Shown: positions 13,301-20,348, counted from the first letter of the stretch. The stretch is DNA of 43,069 nt from an uncultured Clostridia bacterium (GCA_946407745.1 CAMJPQ010000024.1:1-43069); one strand, 5' to 3'. Notes: a model not told the origin generated them from the letters alone. Translations and numbers: made by a program.

Positions 13301-15445
13301 CTGTGTTGCCGCCGTCATCCCCAGCGGGCCGCCCAGCAGCATGCCGATGCCGGTTGACAGCGTGCTGTCAAGTCCGCTCGTGCCCGCATTGTATACCGTC
13401 TTTACCACCGGCCGCCAGAAGTCACTCTTCATCTCGTCGATGGCCGCGTTGGTCGCCTCGCGGACGCTCTGCGTGGAGAAGGTCTGCTCATTCTGGTTCC
13501 AATCGTAGGGGTTATCCTCCAGCCCGGCCAGTCCGCGTAGGCCGCCGCTGACAGATTCGGCAAAACGCTGGCCGATGTTCAGGCCCGCTTCGATGTTGGC
13601 CCACACGCCCTCCCGAACGCCGCTCCGGGTGTAGGCTGCCCGCTCCGCCGTTTTCGCCTGGTACTGGTTAAAGATCGCCATGTTCTCGACCTTGTCCAGA
13701 TAATCCCTTGCCTGTGCTGGGTCTTTGTTCATCAGGTAGGCATAGATCTGCTTCTGACTGTCTGTCATGTAATCCCGCAGGCGCATGAGCTCTGTAACCC
13801 TATCACCAATGGCTGCCACGCTGCCTTGGCTTCTTGCCAAACGCTCTGCGCCCGCCTCGAATCGGCTGAAGCGATTCTCCAGACCCATGATGAAACGGTA
13901 GGTGTCGTCTTCCACCGCCTCGTTGACGCTGGAGCGCGCCAAAAAGTCCGGCTCGTAGACCACCGCCGTGTAGTACATCAGCTTCTGGTCGTTCTCATTG
14001 ATTGCGATCAGATCGTCCAGATCATCCTGGCGCTTGGCGTTGTCAATCATATTGCCGCCGTAGCCCGTCCGGTTGGCTTGGGCTTTCTGCTCCAGGAGCG
14101 CGTCGTGCTGCGCACGCAGGTCTTGTACTTTTGTATTCCATGCGCGGACAGACGCAATCTCCTGACCGCCGATGGCCAGACTGGCCACCACGTCCGTGGC
14201 TGCCGCTGTGTCGCCGCGCCATTTTGCCGCCCTGGCCTTGTTCGCGGCCTCCTGGTTCTGGTCCGGGATTAGCTGGTACTCCGCCTGGTATGCGTCCACG
14301 GTCGCCTGGGCAGCTGCCCTGCGCTGCTGGTTGTAGTAGTTCTTCAGGTCGGCCTCGCTGTCGTCGGTCAGGCTGCTGAACATCCCGGCATACTGCTGCG
14401 CCGCCATCTGGTTGTTCTTCACGGTGTTGAGCAAAAGCGCGGCGTTCTGTCCCTCCTGGCTCTGCCGCCAGTCCGCGTAGCCCATCAGATCCGTGCCGGG
14501 CTGTGCCAGCACGCGCTGGGCCTCCTCGTAGGCCTTGGTGTCCGCATCGTACTTGGCGCGCCGTTCGTTACTGCGAGCCACGGCAAACTCATATTCACCG
14601 CCCAGATACTTGTCCTTCTCTGACTGAGCCAGTGATCCCCACTGCTCGTGCGCGATCCGCGCGTCTGTTTCCTGTGCCTTCTTCAGCGCTGCCTCAGCGC
14701 TGGTCTGCGGCTTGTCCTTTACGGCAGTGGTCTTCTCCAGATAATCCTTGACGATCTTGTCCGAAGTCTTGCGCCACTGGTCCTCGGTCATATTGTTGAT
14801 ATATGCCCGGCTCATGGCATTCCCGACCTGTTTTTCCTTGCCATAGTTCGGATTGCTCGCCAGGTCGCCGGTCCAGTCACGAGTATATTTGCGTGTAGTC
14901 AGAACGTCGTTCAGAGCGGCGCCGGCGGCGTTCTGGGGCTTGCCCTTCGCCTTGTCCGCGGCGAACCTGTCCAGGAGCACATCATCCAATGGGCGGCCTG
15001 TCGGGCCCTTGGCCATCTGCGGCTGCCAGCGGTCCATCAGCTGCGCGTTCGCCGCCTCGGTGCGGGTCGTCTGCGCCAGGCTTTGCAGTGCGGATTGATT
15101 CTGGTATACGTCCGGCTGGTTAAACAGGTTCAGCAGTGCGTCCGAGGTCGCCACACGCCCGCTCTTGCGCAGATAGTCCAGGTCATCCTGCGCGGTCGGT
15201 TTGCCGTTCTTGAAATAGGAGGGCTGCAGCAAACTGCCCAGGCGCGGCGCGTTGAGGAGAGAAGAGCTTGTGCTGTTGGCTTTGGCAAAATCCGACGCGC
15301 TGACCTTGACCGGCTCGCTCTTGGGCAGCGCGTTCCAGCTGTCGGCCAATTTGCTCGCTGCGGATCCGACCGTCGGCAGCGACGGCGAGACCTTCTTCTT
15401 CTCCTCTTCCCTCTTGTTCTCTTTGATATATTTTCCGCGGCTCAT
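4301..15445 (-). CDS. Giant polyvalent virion protein with metallopeptidase motif
   Basis: 3714 residues; ATG 15445 follows AAGGAGG. This is the last gene of the late operon. Visible parts in order: a helical Gln/Ala-rich N-terminal region; hydrophobic Gly/Ala stretches near 700-780 (STLSTGIGMLLGGPLGM); a coiled coil about 1000-1105, bounded by two in-frame palindromic elements coding GPSAAAAASPQQAG (about 977-992 and 1107-1122); a zinc-metallopeptidase motif HEAWH (H1430, H1434); an AT-rich segment about 1600-1870 resembling LPD3/barnase-like modules of polyvalent proteins; a second globular module near 2000 (YLMPNGKMLNFSG); a charged coiled coil about 2470-2560; and a long helical C-terminal part with a hydrophobic segment near 3240 (TSVAILCSAALTAALKSAVT). 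Giant multi-domain proteins of this type are packaged inside the capsid and ejected with the DNA, as T7 gp16 is. Virion location and domain functions are inference. Confidence 0.8.
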   Translation of the reverse strand: MSRGKYIKENKREEEKKKVSPSLPTVGSAASKLADSWNALPKSEPVKVSASDFAKANSTSSSLLNAPRLGSLLQPSYFKNGKPTAQDDLDYLRKSGRVATSDALLNLFNQPDVYQNQSALQSLAQTTRTEAANAQLMDRWQPQMAKGPTGRPLDDVLLDRFAADKAKGKPQNAAGAALNDVLTTRKYTRDWTGDLASNPNYGKEKQVGNAMSRAYINNMTEDQWRKTSDKIVKDYLEKTTAVKDKPQTSAEAALKKAQETDARIAHEQWGSLAQSEKDKYLGGEYEFAVARSNERRAKYDADTKAYEEAQRVLAQPGTDLMGYADWRQSQEGQNAALLLNTVKNNQMAAQQYAGMFSSLTDDSEADLKNYYNQQRRAAAQATVDAYQAEYQLIPDQNQEAANKARAAKWRGDTAAATDVVASLAIGGQEIASVRAWNTKVQDLRAQHDALLEQKAQANRTGYGGNMIDNAKRQDDLDDLIAINENDQKLMYYTAVVYEPDFLARSSVNEAVEDDTYRFIMGLENRFSRFEAGAERLARSQGSVAAIGDRVTELMRLRDYMTDSQKQIYAYLMNKDPAQARDYLDKVENMAIFNQYQAKTAERAAYTRSGVREGVWANIEAGLNIGQRFAESVSGGLRGLAGLEDNPYDWNQNEQTFSTQSVREATNAAIDEMKSDFWRPVVKTVYNAGTSGLDSTLSTGIGMLLGGPLGMTAATQIGISVQSAQAARQRYLSEIREGHGQTAATIVGVTAGAVEQLTETIGAEWAIGAMFGSAKKGKNLASTIWSGLWRQSLAEGGEELMGAPVALAMDNMINGADSQVNRRADELAKENPKWSKAQCELHAYLEWMGETGVEAISAALSAGGSTVIRAGAVTATAGTRANTQVNQIAERVEAQTGTPLTAEERQTLHDGILERIVSNDLNTPANEEKIQQAEDLLQRKGDEAMAATLTNDAEAYYDSLGLADTQQRVEELTGETEETGPSAAAAASPQQAGENENRPAQEPQALDVEARQKADAAKAALEENERKLAEAKQRAREARERAREAETNPNGTPEMVQLVESQAAAAEREAQQLTQEHKALDAEAKQAEKEALKAAKEQAKQQRESKAQTGPSAAAAASPQQAGANGNQTEATAGARSDSSAGKQSGVMSKADYSEYVLWKNGLREVSPERAEQLEEMVARSEELMNHRSFGAKAKVGGADVTVENLTKAGGKANAMVEITQNGEKKTVPLSEVTFSNPQIAEAYERASAYQDLQAARRFLGGFETTTMPAASYGRVFSGIYAAARNNQRMTETEAAWAKRLHPRLVRLIQDSGREQFTQDEAAIGMDKDTRESFDRSLRNVPTAEKAPKGYKGLTLDFDTQKAGRLTDHKRVELEILDRLAKKRGLQITVTDQVMETASGNRINGSYSPSTNQILINLDAMEGGLVGATFHEAWHAVCKAARGNAALRAQVEDFEAQIVSYLERDENFDMDDRIAEILDAYKAAGKELTDDAEGTKEEKAKEEIIANSLMGIADSGVQQELADIAKDHQTVIEKIADFLKNMIRDITETIKRVTGHSTEARALRAQTEGRHVEVGGQVMDAANFLNHYYEALTSAAMQIRENQNQENMRVTEENQAKNENNAQESAEDARSDDNDISQVRYSVEDHSNDSEYLKETIKRNADMLAKMDPVASIKRFIDLEPYYKKGARNDSNALKMWAKDFASKINNEVYREGFGTVRIANKGVSRGFSYIDTKNLPQMIAFQAVPDVIKYGAVGYYEENHKNRYVESTVFVAPVILDGKTGNMGVIVHASKDGKTYKTHKIILPDGSAFLFDDENAEFDNKKTEEGKSNAYASNTEGIALAADSVFDYILDQTEGKHNSKNGKERLSLDVSAEQQELLEEYRQAQKDMNELRTKYHTMRDSAEYQEWLERIGKAGKGANMDALLAEYKAWDDETGFSATKLALDEAEKRFNKANTAFNEYLENKNVEEERQQIEKSGLDEGEWRRKQAVKEFGLTTNFAEAGYLMPNGKMLNFSGEKGRHYGHRGQDHRAIGTVFASDQMQGSAAMLAFMHQGNIRVMAESPGIDISTANQPTSEQYNMIRQMASRFAREEYFNVDLTDERGDVIGSLEYEGRINPTRIVNDIKTYFRTGEVVDTSSSLDQFRYSLDTPAERMAFDEETLEGAEDFRLSMEEPDAAWEAKVFALEADNKRFRELTAQLAAELNEWEERSGKLMTHKNLETLARNLKKQTHATNSIKSITHDLSWAYELLTTADSPAKAQTAIEALGTVARSIVESGQILQTDVKLEGMQDEIREARGSIKRMSLGTKKQQRWNEVKRRWEWVPMSRIYKEEFAGDLQSWRANYAGRVATGRGEVCDIETVYSELCYTCPSFFQDMDGKTMSEMWEDMMRFMDATEPRRINPNALNERYQESQDVLNASANGVLIQLLQAYAGSGEAKDTSAVSSRKARAVNDLVQKVDDLFRTAQQDERVPHMDGMSRGEYEKQLDQMREKMRAWQQEQRAKNRERVDQAVQRTREHMQEVQQRRDERREATEAKNKLRGEITRKQASLTKKLNNPNSQGYVPIKMQQAVTHLLEALQFDETAEDGANVLSREALLAAKDAYMSINKEGAGEEARGPMAAYYNGDLESSFDRLLETAVGKRARDLDQTELENLRDIVAGFAAAVINEDRVFSDARKESLREMGGAMIRESQERARTYGEKKTQGTLQEFMLNGLSQGLLKPVTVFERFKGTELGEIYEKALRPAEWKHIRNVQQAGDYLDSMLDKYNQHESVDKDSPRYRKERSRSFTLTSGRTISLTDQELMTLYAWQKREQRMKTNHLLGGGIKLANAQRGESMQEYKLSKADLAAFNDALTDEQKGYVDEMVSYLSGQAAEWGNEVTRELYGIEKFTEKYYMPFTVAKNYVASNPAQAQDQRIKTASFTKNLTEKASTVLELKSFTEMWCAHVEQMSDFNAFTLPMEDMVRLMNYKEGIYDEEGNFVGTGETLRPLMQRAWGNQTVSYIHDFLTRLNGNSRSEHGGNWLNTLMGKAKGSAVTFNLSVAFQQAGAGVRAMAEMNPMDVMKGLAQGAAGFRKNFRELQQWAPIAVEKDWGYFDTNMRRGLYDRSKRSSLKVNQMEWLNDKGGALAGMGDEFNWSQIWSACKAETRRLHPELTGDAFYQRAADRFTEVIDKTQVVDSIFQRSQWATEKGMMRNVMSFMSEPVTMYNMVYRGVVNIADAVKSGDKAARSKAIGAMVKTSVAILCSAALTAALKSAVTGLRDRDNEKKDEEGNITGVRTYWDKARDSWASNMWDNLLGVGSIYVKMYQDATSGFGSSDLTTSWLTNLSRGIKELGKGAEADFEKAGYYIAQGISSLTGIGFGGFWRDTKAIYKTAEEILNAESLAGTAWDQSKPLETRLAAAVKNYAYSAEYKKAHPGTKTNSGFYSDMLVAEYLKNGFSEDYKKIADAAISVGATSQGLESSFKAKLRKAEERIPAAAKALNDGDLETYNRLMQELSEAGIGSKALNSMVKSEYNALQPKEEEDPGTGGDLVEQLQLSDKKTTSLATSVAAGYLTPDSTKDDVVKAVRLMKQDGLDKDAIGKKLSAEYKKAYAAAVFDGNTTEAKRLLDLMTVEGSGLTRKEIMEWPTEMAYSGDLGIYTMIINGDSAGAKKRLQWLYRSTGNQKDVNKKIESWVKSSAKKRQDYNETTVRKVLRDMGYSQTTIESLINPPKKKK
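9835..10655. other. AT-rich island inside the giant gene
   Basis: About 820 bp with much lower GC and many AAA/ATT/TTT codons, unlike the GC-rich flanks. It encodes about residues 1600-1870, beginning in a Glu/Asn/Ser-rich linker (ENNAQESAEDARSDDNDISQ). It includes a compact alpha/beta module (GFGTVRIANKGVSRGFSYID, VIVHASKDGKTYKTHKIILP) like the LPD3/barnase-type domains found at variable positions in polyvalent proteins. Frame is kept across both ends. This looks like a recently exchanged domain cassette. Confidence 0.65.
12079..12123. repeat. Palindromic element, in-frame copy 1 in giant gene
   Basis: CCCCAGCTTGCTGGGG hairpin, AGA, then TGCCGC-CGCA-GCGGCA hairpin and GAGGGGCCGG. On the minus strand it codes GPSAAAAASPQQAG within a linker at about residues 1107-1122. 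Confidence 0.9.
12469..12513. repeat. Palindromic element, in-frame copy 2 in giant gene
   Basis: Identical to the copy at 12079-12123 over 45 bp, in the same orientation and reading frame. It codes GPSAAAAASPQQAGE at about residues 977-992. The two copies bracket the coiled-coil segment between them. Confidence 0.9.
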
Positions 15446-15473
15446 GGTGCTGTGTCCTCCTTATTCCATCTGA

Positions 15474-16535
15474 TCAGTAGACCGTTCCGGCCTCCAGCAT
15501 GTTCCGATAGAGGTTATTCCAGTACTGGTACTGCCTCCAGGCCATCTCCCGGTCGGTCTGCTCCCGGTCCAGCGCGTCCTGGTACTGCTGGTAGTTCATG
15601 GCCTGGTTGTTGCGCAGGTTCGCGATATCCGCGTCCTGCCGGCCGTAGAAGTCCGAGCGGTCGGCCTCGTAGTTCCTGCGGCTGCGGTCCTCCTGGGCCT
15701 GCAGGGCGGACAGGTTCTGCCGCAGCTCGCTGCCCTCCGTGTCGTAGCGGTCCTTCGCCGCGGCATACAGCTGCATCGCCTGATCGTTCAGGCCCTGCAT
15801 CTGGTTGGCGTAGGCCTGCTGGCCTGCCGCCTGCGCGTAGCTGGAGCCATAGCCGCCGGTCAGCGCGGCCGCCTGGCCCATCGCGTCCTGCATGCCCTGC
15901 CGGGCCTGCTGCTGGTAGCGCGCCGCGTACTGCCGATAGAGCGGATCGTCGCTCCAGTTGTAGCTGAACGCCTCCCGGTTCAGCAGGCGGTCCATCAGGC
16001 CGTCCACCTGCGGCTGATACCGGCTGTCATACTCGCGGTAGCGCTGGCCGGCCAGGCCGTCGATCCGGCTCTGATAGGGATCGTCATAGCTCGCCTGCCC
16101 CGCCGCCATCATCCGGTCATATGCGCCCTGGATGTTATCCTGGAGCTGCGTCTTGGTGGCGTTGGCCGTGAAGGGGATGTTCGGGATGTTGATGGAAATG
16201 TTTGGCCTGAGCGCTCCGCTGCTCGCCGCGGACGCCTTCCCCGTGCCCTTGCCCTGTGGGGTCGCGAAGGCCAGCGCGCCCAGCGCAGCGCTGTTCAGAC
16301 CTGTGGATGCCGGCGCGCCCAGCGCCACGTTGCCGCCGGTCGCGGCGTTCTTGCCGCCGCTCAGCTCGCCGTAGGTCGTCTTCCCTGCGGCCTTCGTCGC
16401 GCCGTTCTGCGATGGTGTCAGCGTGGTGGTCGGGGCGGAAAGGCCCGTCGTCGTCCGGACGGTCGGGGCCTGCACCGTCGGCACTGCGGGCGTTTTGATT
16501 GTTGTCGTATTCCTGATAATCGGCTTCGTTGCCAT
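15474..16535 (-). CDS. Gln/Ala/Tyr-rich putative internal virion protein
   Basis: 353 residues, ATG 16535 after AAGGAGGG. The N-terminal 120 residues are a Thr/Ala/Gly/Pro-rich low-complexity region. From about 125 on it is a long helical region rich in Q, A, R, Y and D, with the segment DPLYRQYAARYQQQARQGMQ and then AMGQAAALTGGYGSSYAQAA. The latter motif recurs in Clostridia phages beside tail and internal virion genes. The place between the tail nozzle and the giant ejected protein, and the composition, suggest an internal core or ejection protein comparable to T7 gp14/gp15. The family function is not established. Confidence 0.6.
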   Translation of the reverse strand: MATKPIIRNTTTIKTPAVPTVQAPTVRTTTGLSAPTTTLTPSQNGATKAAGKTTYGELSGGKNAATGGNVALGAPASTGLNSAALGALAFATPQGKGTGKASAASSGALRPNISINIPNIPFTANATKTQLQDNIQGAYDRMMAAGQASYDDPYQSRIDGLAGQRYREYDSRYQPQVDGLMDRLLNREAFSYNWSDDPLYRQYAARYQQQARQGMQDAMGQAAALTGGYGSSYAQAAGQQAYANQMQGLNDQAMQLYAAAKDRYDTEGSELRQNLSALQAQEDRSRRNYEADRSDFYGRQDADIANLRNNQAMNYQQYQDALDREQTDREMAWRQYQYWNNLYRNMLEAGTVY

Positions 16536-16559
16536 TTGTTTTCCCTCCTTGGTGATGGC

Positions 16560-18314
16560 TTATCGCCCGTACTCGCTGCCGGCCTCCACCAGCCAGCTCA
16601 TGTTGTAGAGCATCATCTCGCCTGTGCCGGAGAGCTCGATGATCAGCCGGTCGCACCGGCGCGGATAGATCGGCAGTGTGTAGCGCCGCTTCTGGCCTGC
16701 CGCCGTTGACACGACCAGCGCCGTCTCCCAGTCCTCGTTGTCCTTCCGGATCCGGACAGTGCACTCCGCGCCCGCGCCCAGCTCCAGCAGCAGCTGGATC
16801 TTCCCGATCCGCTTGTTGTTGGCCATCCGCGTCAGGATCTCCCCGCTGCGCAGGATCCACGGCACCTCCGCGTCCGTCTCCTCCCGCGAATGGATCACGA
16901 AGTCCGGCCCGACCATGTAGGCGCCCTCGGCGTACTCGCCGCTGCGCAGCGCCCAGACGTTGCCCTCCGCGTCCAGCATGAAGGTCTCGGTCAGCAGGCT
17001 GGTGAAGGCCAGGGCCTGCGTCCCGTCCTCCCGCAGCCAGATGCCGGTCTCCGTGTCCAGGGTGAACAGGCTCCAGGTGCCGGCGCTGTCCTGCATGCTG
17101 ATGTACAGCCGCTTCCCATTGCGGCCGGCCACCGCGTTGCGCCAGGGCACCACGCCCAGCGCCGCGCTTCTCCCGGCCACCTCCGTCCCGTCGTAGGCGC
17201 AGACGTCGAAGACGCTCTTGTAGTACACCAGCTCGTTGACCTTGACGATGCTCCCGCCGCTGCCCTTCTCCGCGCCGCGGTAATGGTCCACCGCCATCTG
17301 GAAGTTGGCCGGCATCGTGCCGTAGATCTTATGGATGCAATTCTCTTTGAAAAAGCACACGCTGGAATTGACCACCGCCGCGCCTGTGAAGGGGCCGGGG
17401 CTGCCCACCGTCACCGCGTAGCTGTCGGTGGAGATCCCCTGGTATTTGTACCAGTTGGTCGCGTCGCCCAGCGCGCAGGCGTAGATCTCATGCTTTTCGG
17501 AGTTGCACCCCCATAGCCGGTTGTTGTGCTCCACGATGAAGTCCATCTCCGGCGTCTCCCGGCTGACGGCCACGCCGCCGTTCTGCTGCAGCGTCTCCTG
17601 GATGATCCCCGTGAACACGATCCGGTCCGTGTCTGCCTGCAGCAGCGCCCATGTGCCGTTCAGGTTCGCATCCGTCAGGCCCGCGATTTTCACCGCGTCG
17701 TCCACCTTCAGACCGGTGCCGATCCCTTCGGCCTCCACCGCCACGCAGGTGGTATACTCGTCCACCCACATCCCGCTGGATTCGCTCCAGCTCTTCATCA
17801 CCGGCGGCGTTCCGGACGTGTCCAGCCACCAGTCGCCGTTGGCCGGCTCCTCCGGCGCAGCTGCGCTGGCCGTGTAGGCCGGGAAGGGTGAGCCGTCCGC
17901 CTGCGCCAGCGTCACGCGGACCTGGCCGCTGGGCGCGTTGCGCTGCTCCATTGGCCGGAACTGCAGTGTCTTTGTGGAGAAGATCACCTTGTCCGGGAAG
18001 ATGCAGATATCGCTGCCCATGCCCACCATTTGCTTGAAGCTGTCCGCCACGTCGCCGTAGTAGTACCCGTTGTAATAGAATCGGGTCCCGTCCACAAAGG
18101 CCAGGGCATCCAGGGCGAACAGCCCGTTCGGCTTGGTCAGTTTGCCCACCAGCAGGCGCGTCTCCCGCCGCCGTGCGATGGGGTATTGTGCCGCGTCCAC
18201 GTTCTGCGTCCAGCTCCACTCGCCGTCGCCCACGGTGCCGGTCAGGTTCAGGCCGCCCAGGGCCACCACGCTCTGCTGGTTCCGCTGGACGCCGTTCAGC
18301 ATCGGCAGTCTCAT
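16560..18314 (-). CDS. Podovirus tail nozzle-like protein (T7 gp12/stabilisation type)
   Basis: 584 residues starting MRLPMLNGVQRNQQSVVALG. It shows repeated beta-strand units with the pattern of a beta-propeller: 'FIVEHNNRLWGCNSEKHEIY', 'CALGDATNWYKYQGI', 'VFDVCAYDGTEVAGRSAALG' and 'KRLYISMQDSAGTWSLFTLD'. These are characteristic of the tubular tail protein B/nozzle family of short-tailed phages. An inserted immunoglobulin-like segment lies at about 130-250. It forms the distal tail tube through which DNA leaves, and sits between the connector-like gene and the internal protein. There is no tape-measure or sheath gene in the genome, which supports podovirus morphology. Confidence 0.75.
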   Translation of the reverse strand: MRLPMLNGVQRNQQSVVALGGLNLTGTVGDGEWSWTQNVDAAQYPIARRRETRLLVGKLTKPNGLFALDALAFVDGTRFYYNGYYYGDVADSFKQMVGMGSDICIFPDKVIFSTKTLQFRPMEQRNAPSGQVRVTLAQADGSPFPAYTASAAAPEEPANGDWWLDTSGTPPVMKSWSESSGMWVDEYTTCVAVEAEGIGTGLKVDDAVKIAGLTDANLNGTWALLQADTDRIVFTGIIQETLQQNGGVAVSRETPEMDFIVEHNNRLWGCNSEKHEIYACALGDATNWYKYQGISTDSYAVTVGSPGPFTGAAVVNSSVCFFKENCIHKIYGTMPANFQMAVDHYRGAEKGSGGSIVKVNELVYYKSVFDVCAYDGTEVAGRSAALGVVPWRNAVAGRNGKRLYISMQDSAGTWSLFTLDTETGIWLREDGTQALAFTSLLTETFMLDAEGNVWALRSGEYAEGAYMVGPDFVIHSREETDAEVPWILRSGEILTRMANNKRIGKIQLLLELGAGAECTVRIRKDNEDWETALVVSTAAGQKRRYTLPIYPRRCDRLIIELSGTGEMMLYNMSWLVEAGSEYGR

Positions 18315-18321
18315 CTGATGA

Positions 18322-18774
18322 TCAGCTCCTTGTCCAGTCTCCCCGCTGGTTCAGCGGGTCATCCGCTGCGCCCGCGCTTGTCCTGTGGCCGTACACCACA
18401 TGCCTCAGCACGCTGCTCAGCGGCATGTGCGCGCGGTGCCAGCGCTTCGCCGCCTGGTCCCACATCGTGTTAAACATTGCCATGTCGTTGTTGTACCGCT
18501 CCATCTCGCCCAGACGATAGTCGATCTTTGCATACAGCCAGTAGATGTAGATCTCATCGTCCGGCAGCGGGATCAGCAGCTCCTCGCTGCCGCTCGCGTC
18601 CGCATAGCCCGCGAAGCTCTCCGGTATCGTCTCGCCCTCGTTCAGCTCATGGGTGGAAACCACCTCGTCCAGCCAGGCCGCGTCCAGCTGCCCAAGCCAG
18701 GTCAGCTGCTCCTCCTCCGTGCTCTCGCCCGGGCGGTCCCGCTTCACCCTCTCCAGCGCATCGTCTATGATCAT
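18322..18774 (-). CDS. Head-tail connector/adaptor-like protein
   Basis: 150 residues from ATG 18774 (MIIDDALERVKRDRPG), seven nucleotides after GGAGGGAGA; upstream in-frame starts lack a ribosome site. The protein is acidic and helical, with EEQLTWLGQLDAAWLDEVVS near the N-terminus and DEIYIYWLYAKIDYRLGEME in the middle. This fits the small helical adaptor (T7 gp11-like) that joins portal and nozzle in short-tailed phages. The position directly before the nozzle gene supports this. Assignment is by context and shape only. Confidence 0.6.
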   Translation of the reverse strand: MIIDDALERVKRDRPGESTEEEQLTWLGQLDAAWLDEVVSTHELNEGETIPESFAGYADASGSEELLIPLPDDEIYIYWLYAKIDYRLGEMERYNNDMAMFNTMWDQAAKRWHRAHMPLSSVLRHVVYGHRTSAGAADDPLNQRGDWTRS

Positions 18775-18798
18775 CTCCGTGTCTCCCTCCATCAAACA

Positions 18799-18826
18799 AG
18801 GCCGCCGCCTTTTCAAGCAGCGGCCT
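18799..18826 (-). terminator. Hairpin upstream of connector gene
   Basis: AGGCCGC / GCGGCCT 7-bp stem followed on the minus strand by TTGTTTG. It lies between the 18850-19218 gene and the connector gene and may be a partial terminator that sets relative expression within the late operon. Confidence 0.5.
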
Positions 18827-18849
18827 ATGCCGTATGTGTGCAGCCTTGA

Positions 18850-19218
18850 TCAGGCCGGCCGGGTCTTCTCATCCGTCGCCCGGATGTATTCATCCTCCAG
18901 CCGCTGCATCATCGCGCCTGCGAGCTGATCCTGGCGCATCGAGGATTCGATCACCTCCGCGAACTTGCGCTTGACCTGCACCGGCTTGCCGCGCTGGATC
19001 AGCAATCGCTCGCCGTTGACGCAGACGTAGAGGTCATCCTTATAGCGCCCGTTGTCCCGGAAAAGCTGGATCGTCACCAGCTCCTCCCCCGGATCGGTGA
19101 TCACCTGCGCCTGCACTGCCTCGTTGTCCACCGTCGCCTCGGTGTTCACATTGGTCTCCACATTGGTCTCCGCATTGGTCTCCGCCTCGGCGGGGGCCGT
19201 GGTCTTCTTCGTGGCCAT
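18850..19218 (-). CDS. Conserved capsid-adjacent protein
   Basis: 122 residues from ATG 19218 (MATKKTTAPAEAE) after GAGGAGA. Residues 12-35 are a low-complexity Glu/Thr/Asn repeat (ETNAETNVETNVNTEA), matched in the DNA by short tandem repeats. The C-terminal part, ELVTIQLFRDNGRYKDDLYV then CVNGERLLIQRGKPVQVKRK, is a pattern seen next to capsid genes in many Firmicutes phages. It is likely a small capsid-associated or head-completion protein; the role is not proven. Confidence 0.55.
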   Translation of the reverse strand: MATKKTTAPAEAETNAETNVETNVNTEATVDNEAVQAQVITDPGEELVTIQLFRDNGRYKDDLYVCVNGERLLIQRGKPVQVKRKFAEVIESSMRQDQLAGAMMQRLEDEYIRATDEKTRPA

Positions 19219-19242
19219 CTTCTGTCTCCTCTCATTCACCAG

Positions 19243-19274
19243 CCCCGGACGGAGGGCGGCTGCCCTCCGCCCGG
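19243..19274. promoter_or_regulatory. Strong hairpin downstream of capsid gene
   Basis: CCGGACGGAGGG and CCCTCCGCCCGG form a 12-bp stem with one mismatch. No T-run follows on the minus strand, so it is more likely a mRNA stabiliser or attenuator after the capsid gene than a full terminator. Confidence 0.5.
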
Positions 19275-19283
19275 GACCTTTGA

Positions 19284-20309
19284 TCAGTTGGCATTCGCCG
19301 TGGGCGAATACTTGCTGCAGTGCTCCAGACGGACCATCGCGTCCTCGTTCAGGCGGGTGACGCCCAGGGTGGACTTCCAGCCGACGCTCGCGCGCTGGTT
19401 CAGCGGATCTTCGCCGGCGCCCAGGGGCTTGACGATGTGCTCCAGGCCAGCGCCCTGCAGCTCGGTCTTGCCATACGCATGCGCGGCCAGCACGATGGTG
19501 CCGAACACGGCCAGACCGGACGGGCAGGTGTCATCCTTCCAGATCTTGGCCTCGCTCGTGGTGATCACGTGCACCCGGCCCACGCTGCCAACCTCGCGGT
19601 CGTACAGGCGGCCGCTGTTCTGGCGGCGCTGCCAGTCCTTCCACTCCTCGTTGCGCATCAGGTCATACGCGGCGTAGGGGTGGACAATCGCGATGTAGTC
19701 CTCGGTCCCGTCGATGCCCTCGTTGTCCATCGCGTCCAGGTCCGTCGCGGCCATCAACAGCAGATCCGGCGTCAGCAGGCAGGTGCCGTCCAGGCCGCTG
19801 CGCACGCTCACCGCCGCGCCGCTGCTCTTGGGCGCGTAGCGCACGCTCGTGCCGCCGTGCAGGGTTTCGCGAGCCACGGTGTCGAGCGTCCGGCCCGCCT
19901 GGCTGCCCAGTTGCTTGGTCGCCTGTACGATCAGGTTGTCCAGCGCGGTCAGCTTCACGATATCGCTCAGGCGGATCCAGTCACCGTACTGGTAGATCTC
20001 GCCCTCCACCGTGCTCATGTTCAGGCTGTTGCCCACCGGCGTGACGCCTTCCACCAGGGGCGTGAGCGCCTTCGGGAGCTTCGCAAACTTGCGCCACTCC
20101 ATGCGCTTGCCGGTGCCCTGGGGCAGCGGGTACTCGTCGGCGTACTTCAGATGCACCAGCTTGGGCTCCGCGTTCTCCAGCAGTGTCCGGACATAGTGCA
20201 TTTTGATCGTCGGATCCAGGCCGCCATAGGGCGCGGTCTGATTCTGACGATAGCTCGTTGTCATCGTCGTGGTGCCGGCGATGTTGGTGTTGCTCTGCGT
20301 ATCAGCCAT
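19284..20309 (-). CDS. Major capsid protein, N4-gp56 family
   Basis: 341 residues, ATG 20309 after AGAGGAGA. The sequence shows the N4-gp56 capsid pattern: TIKMHYVRTLLENAEPKLVH, 'YPLPQGTGKRMEWRKFAKLP', ALTPLVEGVTP, 'GDWIRLSDIVKLTALD', AGRTLDTVARE, and near the end RVHVITTSEAKIW and AYGKTELQGAG...GEDPLNQRASVGWK. It builds the HK97-fold capsid shell. It follows the scaffold gene and precedes the connector and tail genes. No protease cleavage signal or fused delta domain is evident, which fits the separate scaffold protein. Confidence 0.9.
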   Translation of the reverse strand: MADTQSNTNIAGTTTMTTSYRQNQTAPYGGLDPTIKMHYVRTLLENAEPKLVHLKYADEYPLPQGTGKRMEWRKFAKLPKALTPLVEGVTPVGNSLNMSTVEGEIYQYGDWIRLSDIVKLTALDNLIVQATKQLGSQAGRTLDTVARETLHGGTSVRYAPKSSGAAVSVRSGLDGTCLLTPDLLLMAATDLDAMDNEGIDGTEDYIAIVHPYAAYDLMRNEEWKDWQRRQNSGRLYDREVGSVGRVHVITTSEAKIWKDDTCPSGLAVFGTIVLAAHAYGKTELQGAGLEHIVKPLGAGEDPLNQRASVGWKSTLGVTRLNEDAMVRLEHCSKYSPTANAN

Positions 20310-20348
20310 TCTTTTTTCTCCTCTCCTCTATGCCGGGAGAGTTTCCGG

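Noticed and set aside
4301-15445. Virion RNA polymerase (N4-type) inside the giant protein, suggested by size and by the N4-gp56-type capsid
   Set aside because: No polymerase catalytic motifs were seen; the region shows helical, peptidase and polyvalent-type modules instead.
19243-19274. Intrinsic terminator after the capsid gene
   Set aside because: Strong stem but no T-run on the minus strand; kept only as a hairpin.
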